Below are positions 53,130 to 63,000 of a DNA stretch of 64,000 nt, one piece after another. Numbering within the stretch: the first letter of the stretch is position 1; each line of letters begins with the position of its first letter. Under the pieces are notes generated by a model. The model was not told the DNA's origin. It was given only the letters and a program-made list of their open reading frames with translations, and ran no database searches. The DNA comes from JAAYCB01 sp012744395. Lineage in GTDB: Bacteria > Planctomycetota > Planctomycetia > Pirellulales > Thermoguttaceae. The stretch covers positions 50,817-114,816 of the forward strand of contig JAQVNJ010000002.1 of assembly GCA_028703175.1 (NCBI GenBank). Direction: 5' to 3'. A program made the position numbers and the translations under genes.

Positions 53130-54094
53130 TGGCAATCAGCAAACGCGAAAAAAACCTGGCGGTCGCCACCGGCGCGCTGCTCGTGCCCGTCGCGATCTGG
53201 ATGTTCGCCGGGGTGTTTGGCGGCTCGACCAAGAAGCTCCGCGCCGATCGAGCGAACCTGGCCAAGCAGGTCAACGAGGCCAAGGAGACGATACGCCGCA
53301 GCCGGGATGTCGAGCGCAAGCTGTCCGCATGGAATCGCCAGAGCCTGCCGGCGGACCCCGAGGCGGCCAGCTCGCGCTATCAGCTCTGGCTGCTCCAGCT
53401 TTGCGCTTCGCCGCGCTATGACGTGGGCTTCAGGAATACCGTTGTCAAACCCTCCTATAGCCGCCCGCTCGGCGAAGCCGGCAGTCGGCTGACCTTCACC
53501 GTCCGCGGCGAGGGCTCTCTGCGGCAACTGACCCGCTGGCTGTACGGGTTCTACTCCGCCGACTACCTGCACCGCATCAAGGCGATCACGATCACGCCGG
53601 TCAGCGGTTCGGAGAAACTCGGCCTGGACATCACCGTCGAAGCGCTCGCGCTGGCCACCGCGTCGGACTCGGCGGGCAAGCCCCGCCAGACCGCGCTGGA
53701 AGAGCCGCCCGCCGATGCCCTCGACGCGAAGGGTCTCGAAGAGTATTGCGCGGTGATCGCCGGCAGGGCGATCTTCTCGCCGTACGCGCCCCCCCCGCCG
53801 GAGACGCCGCGCTCGCCCGAGCGCCCTTCCGCGGCCCCGCCCGCCTTCGACCACGGCAAGTACACCTTCGTGACGGGGATCACGCAGGTCGACGGGAAGC
53901 CGCAGGTCTGGATCGAAGCCCGCACGTCGGGCCAGAAATACCGCCTCTTCGAGGGCGACACCTTCGATATTGGCCCCGTGCAGGCCAAGATTCTCCAGAT
54001 CCACGACCGCTCCGTGGAATCCGAGGTCGGTGGCAAGCGGTATATGGTCGCCCTCGGCCAGAACCTCCGCGAGGCGAAGGAAATTCCAGAATAG
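53129..54094 (+). CDS. GspM/PilO-like protein with a C-terminal PilP/GspC-like domain
   Basis: 321 residues. Membrane helix at about 11-29 (VATGALLVPVAIWMFAG), a coiled coil (LRADRANLAKQVNEAKETI) and a PilO/GspM-like fold to about 195 (LTFTVRGEGSLRQLTRWLYGF). After a Pro-rich linker, residues ~250-321 (FVTGITQVDGKPQVWIE, YRLFEGDTFDIGPVQAKI) resemble the PilP/GspC homology region that contacts the secretin. The fusion would link the inner platform to GspD and may replace a separate GspC. Last operon gene; no terminator was seen after it. Confidence 0.75.
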   Translation: MAISKREKNLAVATGALLVPVAIWMFAGVFGGSTKKLRADRANLAKQVNEAKETIRRSRDVERKLSAWNRQSLPADPEAASSRYQLWLLQLCASPRYDVGFRNTVVKPSYSRPLGEAGSRLTFTVRGEGSLRQLTRWLYGFYSADYLHRIKAITITPVSGSEKLGLDITVEALALATASDSAGKPRQTALEEPPADALDAKGLEEYCAVIAGRAIFSPYAPPPPETPRSPERPSAAPPAFDHGKYTFVTGITQVDGKPQVWIEARTSGQKYRLFEGDTFDIGPVQAKILQIHDRSVESEVGGKRYMVALGQNLREAKEIPE

Positions 54095-54315
54095 CGCGGA
54101 TTATTCTCGTAGGCCTGGGGGTCAACTCTTGACACTTGCCAAACAGCTTATCGGAGAGTTTGACCCTCGATCAAGCCGGGTCAGGGTTAGGAAGTAATTC
54201 CTTGACACTTTACGCACACCTGGCACAAGGTGGGGTATGTATGTGCCTCACAAACGCTAGTATGTTTGTTTAGCCTCCGCTTGACATCCACTCGGCCGGC
54301 TGCTAAACAGACCCC
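54095..54315. other. Flank of transposase remnant with repeated TTGACA words
   Basis: No gene. CTTGACACTT occurs at about 54128 and again at about 54202, and TTGACA a third time at 54283-54288. GTTTGACCC and GGGTCA form a short inverted pair near 54157-54184. Looks like the upstream part of the decayed element that follows. Confidence 0.45.
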
Positions 54316-54405
54316 ATGGTCAGGCCCATTCGCAGCGAATTCGACAGCGCCGTCTACCACGTGACTGCCCGCGGCAACGAGCGGCGAGATATCGGAGACG
54401 AATAA
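54316..54405 (+). pseudogene. Stub of a REP-associated (Y1/IS200-type) transposase
   Basis: 29 codons: MVRPIRSEFDSAVYHVTARG then NERRDIGDE and stop. This is the conserved N-terminus of RAYT/TnpA_REP proteins (consensus like ARPLRIEFxGAxYHVTxRGN). The HUH motif, the catalytic Tyr and the other ~180 residues are missing, so the gene is a dead fragment. It shows that a RAYT was once inserted after the gsp operon. Confidence 0.85.
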
Positions 54406-54495
54406 ACGGGTCGGGAGTCGTTGTTCTGGGAGAACGGAAGGGACATGGCAAGTTCCGGACATGCCGTGACGTTTGCAGGTCGTCGGTGAGGGGAT

Positions 54496-55616
54496 ATGTG
54501 CAGCGTAGGATCGATCGAACAGCAGGGCCTGCGTGGATGTTCAGCCGATAGCGCGGACGAGCGTTTTGCCGGGATCGGCACCCGCACCTGCCATGGCACG
54601 ATTCACTACCGCTACTTGAGCGGTTACGAGACCGACCGCGCGTTGAGCTATCACAACGTCCCCACGCAGCAAGCGGCTTACGCGCGGACGATTTACGACG
54701 GGCCGACGAGCTCCTACGGCGACTGCGGGTGCGGCTGCGGCTGCGACGAGGGGATCCCGTCGCCGCGGGCGTGGAGCAGCTACGGCTGGTCCGTGGCCGG
54801 CAGCGGCCAAGGCGCGATCCGCGAGTCGTGGCACGCCGACCACACGCGCGATGAGGACTGGACGAGCTGGGTTGGTGGCGCGAAACTGAGCGGCACGGCG
54901 GCGAGCAGCAGCTACGGCGATTGGAGTTTGACTTGACGTTCACCGAGGAAAAACCGCTCGGCACGTCGCCTTACGCCTGGCGCTACACGGGCGTCGAAGG
55001 CCAGGGGCGGGGCCTGTTCTGCGCGCACCGCGACTTCGACGGTTCGGCCAACTACCAGACAAGCGTCAAACAGGGGACCGCCACGCTTGAGGGCCTCACG
55101 ACCTACGGCGAAGCGCTCACCGAGACAAACAGCTACGCGATCGATTTCGGCCTCACCGCCCAAGGCAAGATCGGCTTCGAGCTGGACGGCATGGCGACGC
55201 AGTCGTTCGACAAAAAGTTCACCTACGAAGGCGAGACCGGGACGGTCGTCTTCGGCGGCGGCAACGGCACGATCAGTCTCGGCAAGTCGGGCTGCGCCGA
55301 GTCGCGCCAGCGCCGCCAGGTCGATTTCAGCTATCGCGACGGAAGCTACCAGGCGGAGGTCGAGACGACGAAGACGACCAGCGGCCATCACGCCCACAAC
55401 TACCAGGAGGCCAGCACGTACTCGTCCGAGGACTACGACGAGACGCGTAGCACCATCGGCTTCCGCTGGCCGACGTTCACTTCGCCGTATGCGTTCGACA
55501 CCGTCTATCCGACGCGTTCCGGCACGCTCAGCGGCGGCCTCGACGACGGGTGCGGCTGCGGCTGCGGCTGTGGGGGCATTTACGGTTACGAGACCTGGGC
55601 CCCGCGGGGGCGCTAG
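54496..55616 (+). pseudogene. Unknown beta-rich protein with Gly-Cys tracts, broken by a TTGAC duplication
   Basis: Frame 1 runs from the ATG at 54496 to a TGA at 54934-54936, ending YGDWSLT. The sequence then holds TTGAC twice in a row (54928-54937). Removing one copy joins YGDWSLT directly to FTEEKPLGTSPYAWRY, which continues in another frame to 55616. The joined product would be ~370 residues, Tyr/Ser/Thr/Gly-rich, with two alternating Cys-Gly tracts (DCGCGCGCDEG near 54720, DDGCGCGCGCGG near 55547). No family recognised and no signal peptide seen. Base composition is that of the host, so age and origin are unclear. Confidence 0.72.
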
Positions 55617-55649
55617 TCCGACACGTCCTCGGGCGACACGATCGGGCGG

Positions 55650-56203
55650 ATGCCGACCGGCGCGCTGATCGCGCCGGCCGATCTGGCGGCGGCCGCTGAT
55701 CTGGCGCACGAGTTGGGCGCGCTTAGCGAGCTTCCCCTGGCGCCCTACGCGACGCGAACCGAGAGCACGGCCAACTCTACCGCCGGCCGAATGCGATCCA
55801 TGGCAATGGCGCCCCCTCGCTCACGCAGAACGCGATCTTCGCCGACTGGGCCCACTGGCGCGACCACGGGCGGCTGGGCGCCGTTCTGGAAGAGGCGGAG
55901 CGGTTGATGGGCCTTGTTTTGTCTCGCTCGGACGGGTCCTGTGAATGTAAAGCCGTGATCGTCGTCGCCTCGCATCATCCCGACTGGCGCGAAGGACTGG
56001 TGCTCGACGTCGATCCGCCGTCACCGGCGCCAGCGTGGCCGGCGAGGATGCAATCCATCCGCTGGACGATGCTCGGCACGCCGAGTCGCCTGTTCGCGTG
56101 TATAGAACCATCGCCCGGGCGGGCAATGCCTCCGCCCGGAGCGCCGTTACCGAAGTCGCTTAGCGCGGCCGGCGGGGCAGCCGGGCTTGGGCGCGGCGAG
56201 TGA
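55650..56203 (+). pseudogene. Fragmentary ORFs after the Gly-Cys gene
   Basis: Frame 3 gives MPTGALIAPADLAAAADLAH and LGALSELPLA up to ~55740; frame 2, open from 55727 to 56203, gives RPNAIHGNGAPSLTQNAIF then ADWAHWRDHGRLGAVLEEAE. The switch suggests one older gene with a frameshift near 55740. Not recognised. An ATG at 55907 could start a 98-residue product but has no clear ribosome site. Confidence 0.4.
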
Positions 56204-56222
56204 GAGGGGCGGTGGGGCAGGA

Positions 56223-56486
56223 TCAGTGGTGCTGCGTGTGCCAGCCGCCGATCGTGTTGCGCATGACGGCCATTTGGTCGACCACCTTGCTGACGCCGTT
56301 GACGGCGGTGGCGGCGTGGATGGCGGCCTTCCGCTGCATCTCGAACTCGATCTTGCCGCTTAAGAAAACCTGGCCGTGGCGGACCTCCACGTGGACTTCG
56401 GACGGGAGGCGAATCCCGTGGCGAGTCAACTGCTGGGCGACCCTCTGCTGGATCACCCGATCCGGAATCTGAGACCGCTGTTTCAT
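56223..56486 (-). CDS. Small BON-domain protein
   Basis: 87 residues; GGAG precedes the ATG. Almost the whole protein is one BON domain: RVIQQRVAQQLTRHG, VHVEVRHGQVFLSGKIE, AIHAATAVNGVSKVVDQM. No signal peptide, so a cytosolic or adaptor role is inferred; BON domains bind lipids or protein partners. Convergent with the degenerate region to its left. Confidence 0.82.
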   Translation of the reverse strand: MKQRSQIPDRVIQQRVAQQLTRHGIRLPSEVHVEVRHGQVFLSGKIEFEMQRKAAIHAATAVNGVSKVVDQMAVMRNTIGGWHTQHH

Positions 56487-56569
56487 GACGCCGGCTCCTG
56501 GAAACCGTGTGCGAAACGCCTGGATGTGGCGTGACCTTCAGGTCCCGATCCGCCGCGCAGCGGGCTTCC

Positions 56570-56587
56570 GTTCCCAGGAGCGGGAAC
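56570..56587. repeat. Short variant of palindromic family 1
   Basis: GTTCCCAGGAGCGGGAAC keeps the outer GTTCCC/GGGAAC arms but lost the AAGCT core. In the 592-bp gap 56487-57078. Confidence 0.5.
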
Positions 56588-56736
56588 GATCCCTCACCCG
56601 TTATTCTAAACCCGGAAGAGACGTTTGCAACGGAAAACGCGCCTCCCCTACAAGGCGGGTGGATCGCTCGCTCCGAGGGCGTGCCTTGAGAGATCCCGAG
56701 GGGTCTTTCTGAGGCGGCCGCGCAGCGGCGCCTGTC

Positions 56737-56870
56737 CCCGGACTATTCATGAGCCGATCGTTAACTCGAAGCGTAAGCGAGGGCGGCTAACCCGGGTTGG
56801 CCTCGTTTACGCTTCGGGTCAGGACAGCGCGCGACATAGCGAAGAATCCCCGGCTCATGAATAGTCCGGG
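56737..56870. repeat. MITE-like nested palindromic element, copy B (perfect 20-bp ends)
   Basis: CCCGGACTATTCATGAGCCG (56737-56756) is the exact reverse complement of 56851-56870. Inside, GAAGCGTAAGCGAGG and CCTCGTTTACGCTTC form a second inverted pair with one mismatch. 134 bp, no ORF. Related to 25138-25286. The flank 56930-57040 contains a GTGGGCC-type dispersed repeat remnant. Confidence 0.92.
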
Positions 56871-57078
56871 TCTGCCGCGTGGGCTTGCCCCGCGATTGCA
56901 TCGCCCCGCGGTCTCCAGTGGCACTCCCGGTGGGCCGACGCTCATCGTTCGCCCAGTCCGGCCCACTCGGCTCCGGAAGTGCATTCGGCCACGAAGACCC
57001 GATGGCGATGGGGCGCTTGGACCACCCTACCGGTGGACCGCTGGGCCGAAATGGCGGACCTCGGCGCCGCCCAAGGGG

Positions 57079-60000
57079 TTAGTCGGTGTCCCAATCTCCG
57101 TCGAGCATGAGGAAGTCGACAACGTCGGGATCGGGCGCCTTGTCGTTGCCCTTGCTGTGGTAGGCCTTGACGACGTCGAAGCCGAGCGCGTCGTAGAGGA
57201 GGCGGCCGCCCGGCTGGTCGACCGAGAGGCTGCCCCAATCCTCGGCGGTGCGCACGACGTCGTTGCCGGAGGTGTCGTGGAGCTTGGCCACGTCGTAGCC
57301 GCCGTTCTCGGCGAAGGCGTGGATCGTCTGCCACTGCCGGAGGGTCATGTCGAAGCCCGGCCCGGAGAAGACGGTCTTGTGCGATCGGGCCCGCATGACA
57401 TCGTTGCCGGGCGAATCGTAGAGGTTGGCCGTGTCGTTGCCGCCGGCCGTCGAGTAGGCGAGCAGGCGGTTGGCGGCCAGGACGCGGATGTCGATCGACT
57501 CGCCGACAAGGCGGGCCTCGGTGGGCGAGGCGTTCAGCACGTCGTCTCCGGCCGAATCCCAGATTCGAGCGTAATCGTCGTTGCCCTCGTCGAAGATGCC
57601 GACGACGGTCGAGAAGAACTTGGCGCGGTTCATGTACGATCCGTTGTACATCTTCGCGTAGTTCTCGGCCGGCTTGGCCTTGAACTTGTCGTTGCCGGCC
57701 GTGTCGTAGAGCGTGGCTTCGTCGTTGCCGCCCATGCCGTAGCCGTGGTTGACCTCCGTGGCGCGCGTGGTGACGGAGAATCCGGCCCCGCTCAAGGTCG
57801 CGCTGCCGGGGCTGGCGATGAAGACCTCGTCGCCGCTGCTGCCGCGCAGCGAAGCGGTGTCGTAGCCGCCGCCGCCGTCGAAGACGATGCTGGTCACGCC
57901 CGCGGGAATCGTCTGCACCACGCCGTTGAGAACGACGCTGCCGATCTTGCCATCGGCCGAGGCCTGGAATTCGAAAACGTCGTCCGCGCCGGTCCCGGTG
58001 ATTTCGAAGACCGCCGGGTCGCTCGCCGTTGTGCCGGCCACGGGCGGATCGAAGTTGCCCAACAGCGGCATCGCGTAGCCGTCGCCGAACTGGACGAACT
58101 GATCGGGCCCGAAGGGCTCCGGCTTGAAGTCAATCGTCGGCACTCCCAGGTCGGGATCGGTGACGATGCGATTGAAGAGGGTCGTCCCGTTGGAAACGAG
58201 GATGTACCACTCACTCGATTCGATCGGGGCGACGCCCGACCGATCCGGCACCCAGAGGCCGATGTCGTCGTAGCCGTCCCCGTCGAGGTCGGCCGCGACG
58301 GGCCGTTCACGGACGCCGATGAAGCCGAAGCGGAAGGTGACCGAGTCGTCGACAATCCCATCCCAGCCGCGCAGGACGCCGTTGGCCAGATCGAACTGGA
58401 AGGTGTCGTCCTGCCAGGTCGCCAGGTCGTCGTAGCCGTCGCCGTCGAAATCGCCGACGAAGGGAACGCCGTGCAACTGGCTCTTCAGCGAGTAATCGAC
58501 CTGGAAGTCGTGGTTCGTGTCGAAATACCAGGTCGAGCCGTTCGTGGTTCCCGCCGAGTAGAGGCCGACTTCATCGCCGTTGGTGTTGTTGCCGTCGAAG
58601 CGGCCGGCGACGGGCAGGCCGTTGACCTGGGCCGGTTCGGGCACGTTCAGGTCAGGCACGCCGTCGTTATCGACGTCGATCATCCAGCGGAACTGGCCGC
58701 CGACGTTCCCGTAGGCCGCCAGCTTGTCGAAGCCATCGGCCCTTGCGTTCACCCCGGCTACGAAATTGCCGACAAACAGGTCGTCGCTGGTGAAGCCGAA
58801 GGTGTAGACGATGTCGCGATTCGTGCGGTCGGCGTTGGTCGGATCGAAAACGCCGTTGCCGTTCGTATCGACCCAGACGCTGCCCGCCGCGTAGGTGGCC
58901 ACTTCGGGGCGGCTGTCGATCGTGAACCGGGCGGCGAAATCTCCGCCGGGCACGCCGTCGCCGCTGGGGAACAGCACCGTCTCGAGCGGCTCGCGGGCGT
59001 GGCTCTCGCCGTCCAGGGCGTTGCCGGCGTTGTCGGCAATCCGATCGGAGACGGTGAGCGTATAGCGGTCGTCGGGCAGCGCTGCGAAGAAGTGGAGCCG
59101 AATCGTCGTTCGGCCGAGTTCCCCGGCGACCGTCGTATCGATCAGCTCGATCGACTTGATCGGAATGATCCCGTTGGCGTCGCCGACGAGGATATAGTTG
59201 CCCGGCGTCGTCGCCAGGATCGGGTTGACCGCCGGGTAGACGAATTGGGCGTTGCGGAGCGGCCGGTCGACGAAGTCGATGTCAAGCCCCAAGACCAAGG
59301 GGGTGGGCCCGTCGGTCGACGGCTTCGGATCGAACAGATCGTAATTGTCGCCGAGGATGCCGATATCGGAGATCTGCGGGCCGCGGGTGTCGAGGAAGAT
59401 GCGGAGCATGTCCTCGGAGTCCGGGCCGGAGACGTTGCCGGCCAGGTCCTCGGCCGTGACGAACAGGGTCCGCGTCCGATCGAGGACGGGGAAGTAGGCC
59501 GGATCGTTGAGGTTGATCGGGCTGGTAAGGGTCCACTGGCCGTCCGGATGCTGGCTGGTCCCGTCGGTGGGCAGGGCAACCGTCTTGCCGAGGAGCAGGT
59601 CGGTCGCCGGATCGAGGACGCCGTTGTTGTTCAGATCGGCGTAGACGCGGACGACCGCGTTGGCCTCGGCGATCCCCCAGAACGTCGGCGTCGTGTTGGA
59701 CGTGATCCGGTCGACGTACGTGGCGGGCTGGTTCGGGATGCCGGTGTCGCCGGCCTGCTGGAGTCCATCGCCGGCGACGTCGGGGAAGCCGAACGAGACG
59801 GGCGGCTCGGCGGTGTCGACGACGATCTCCAGCAGCGCGCTCCGCGGCCCCCAACCGGTCTGGGCCGGAGTGGCCGGATCGATCATCTGCACGCGGGCGG
59901 AGAGGAAGTGGCTGCCGTCGTCGAGCGTGAACGCCGGGTCGAGCGCGTCGGTGTCGAAATCGAACACGTAGACGCCCTCGACGACCGCGCCGTCGCTGAC

Positions 60001-63000
60001 ATATTGCCGCGCGTAGCCGATCGGCGTTTGCGGTGCGGCGCCGACTTGTTGCCCGCCGTTTTCGCCCTCGTCGAAGATCGCGACGCGGAAGCCGGGCGTT
60101 GAAGTCGCCGCCGTGCGCTCCGGGTTGAACGGGATCGGGATCACCTCGTCGGGCGGACTGTCGGCGGCGGCATTGCCCGGCAGATCGTGCAGCAAGATCC
60201 CGTCGTCGAGCCGGAAGAAGATCACCGGCGTGTTGTCGCGGGTGACGTCGTCGAACTCGGAGCGCCCCGTGTCGCTGTTGGCCGGCGCGTCGCCAATCGT
60301 ATCGTCACCCGGCGGCGTGTCGTCCAGTTCCAGGGCATACGGCTGGGGCACGGCGGTGTTGACGATCGTCAGGTCGTAGCCGTTGACGATCCCGCTGGTG
60401 GCGCCGCCGGCGCCGGTGACGTGCAGGTAATAGGTCTGGCCGGCGACGACGGGGATGCGAATCCGCTCGTCGTTGTCGCGGCCCGCGGCGTCGATGAAGT
60501 CGCCGGCGCCGTCGTTGACGCCGAACAGGGGACCATCGCCGGCAATCACGGTGCCGTCCGCGTCGAGCACGTAGATGTCGAGATTTCCGCCGGCGGGCAG
60601 TTCCGTGGCGTTGAACCCGCGGAAGAAGACCTGGAAGTCCAGCACGCCGGTGGTCTGGGCGACGACGCGGTAGTAGTCCTCGTCGGCGACGACGAAGCGG
60701 TGCTCGCCGTAGCCGGGGAAGATCGCCAGGTCGGTGACGTTGATCACCGCCCCCGAGCCGAGATAAGCGGCGTTGGCGCGATGCTCGTTCTGCTCGTAGG
60801 CGTCCGGGCCGAGGATCAAGAGCGGCGTATCGCCGGTGGCCGGATCGGGCGTGACGACGGGCGAAACGACCTCGATGTTCGTGTAAGTGATGTCGGGCAT
60901 GGCCACGGCATTGCGGAACACGCGGACGACGCCCTCGCCAGCCTTCAGGCCGTGCTTGACGACGACGAAGTCGCTTTCGGGCAGCGCGGCGGGAATCGGC
61001 TGCGAGGCGTCTGCCGCGATGACCAGGGCGTCGCTCGCCGCCGGCGGGCCGCCGTCGATGTTGATCAGCAAGTTGTCGGGTCCGAAGCCCGGGGCAAGCT
61101 CGCCGACCTGCACGGCGGGAATCACCAGAACGGTGTCGTTGCCCAGCCCGGTCTCGACGGTGAGGACTTCGACATCCGCGTCGAGCGTGACCGTCTTGAG
61201 TAGGGTTCCGGCGGCGTTCTCCGCGCTGACGGTCCGGTTGGGAGCATCGACGACGGCCACGTCGTGGCTGCTGGAGGTCTGCACGACCAACTGATCGCCG
61301 AGGTGCAGGTCGGCCGACTCGCCGCCCTGGTAGAGGAAGACGCCGTCGAGCGACTCGAAGCGGAACTGGAGGTTCGATCCGTCGAAGCGGAAGCTGGCCG
61401 CTTCCCCCGGCCCGCCGGTCTGGATGCTCGTGCCGGCCAAGGGGCTGACGATCAGCTTGTCGTCGACGGTCGAATCACCGATTACGGTCAGGTTGTCGCC
61501 GCCGGCGGCCGCCCCGGCAATGATCGCGAACGACTCGATCCCCGAGAGGACGTGGGTCGTCGCCTGGGCGGCGACCGTCGTCTTGCCGGCGGCGGAATGC
61601 CGGACGACGTAGTCCGTCGGCAGGACATTGGAGAGGACGACGTTGTCGCCCGTGTCGGGCTCGCCGCTGCCGTACTCGATCGTGGCGTAATCGGCTTCGG
61701 CCGCGACGATGATCGAATCAGCGCCGGCGAGCATGTTCAGCCGCAGGGTGTCGAAGCCCTCGGTGACCACGGGGAGGTAGCGGGCGTGGGCGACCTGGTT
61801 GGCCGCCGGAGCGACGTTCGCGACGTGCAGCGTGTCGTCGAGCGGCGTGCCGATGTAGAACAGTTGGCCGTCGCCGCCGCCGTCGTGGAGGACGACCGAG
61901 CCGGCAGCGCCCAGGTTGGCGAACTCCGCCGGCAGCAAGCTGGCGCCGGCGGCGCCTTGGAGGACGCGAACGACGCCCTCGTCGACGCCGCTGCCCGGCT
62001 CGTAGATCGCCCGGTCGCCCGCGGTGGCCGGCAGGTTGACCGTCAACCGGTCGCCTCCGCCGAGGCCGTTGATCGCCAGCGATTCGACGTGGACGATCGT
62101 GATTGGACTGAAAGCACCGACTTGCACGGTCGCCGAATCCGCGCCGGTCGGCGTGACAGCGATCGCGTCGGCGGCGGCCGTGCCATTGACGATCACGCGG
62201 TCCGAAGCGGTCGGGGCGCCGGCGTCGATCGTCGTGGGAACGAGCGAGCTGGTGGCGCGAACGTCGATCGTGTCGTTGCCGCCGAGCGAATTGACCTGGA
62301 GAGCCGCCTTGGCGGCGAACTCGACAAGCTCGAACCCGTCGAGCGTAACCCGGCCGAATCCCGGCGTTAGACTGTCGGAAATGGCGATCGCGTTGTCGGC
62401 GTTGGTCGCGTTGACGGTCAGCAAGGCGGCCTGGACGGCGTCGATCACCGGCTCGAGGCCGGTGAACGTGACAACCTGGAGACTCTCGCCCGTCTGGTGG
62501 GTGATTCTGCCGGCATCGACGGTCGGGCCGACGCCGTAGATGCTCGTGTCGATTGCCGTGTCGCCGACGAGGCGGATCACGTCGAACCCGGCGGCGCCGT
62601 GGAAGTAGATGCCGTCGGAGAGCGTGACCAGGCCGCGGCTGTTGTCGACCACGAGGGTGTCGTCGCCGCCATAGCCGTAGAACGTGACGCTCGGCGTGGT
62701 CGCCAGTGGGAGGCTGATGCTGACCGTTCCGGAGCCGGCGCTCGTCCAGTCGACATCGACCATCGTGCCCGCGGCGTCGAGCGAGACTTCGAACAGGTCG
62801 GCCTCGCCCGCCTCGCCGTGCACGATCAGAGCGCCGGTGACCGGATCGACGAAGAATCCGTAGAACTCGGCGACCGTCAGCGGGAGGTCTTCGGAGGGTG
62901 GGCTGACGTTGCCGGCCAGGTCTTCGGCGGTCGCCACGAAGACATAGTCGTCGTCGTTGAGCGGCTCGGCGGTGATCTCCCAGACGCCCAGGCCGTTGGT

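Noticed and set aside
54203..54320. Functional promoter for the transposase stub (TTGACA then TAAACA)
   Set aside because: Spacing fits, but the start codon lies only a few bases after the -10 and the gene is a fragment.
56797..60102. 1101-codon plus-strand ORF opposite the giant repeat protein
   Set aside because: Mirror of the repeat protein's codon bias; no domain, and the minus frame shows clear Ig-like, PPC and FG-GAP motifs.
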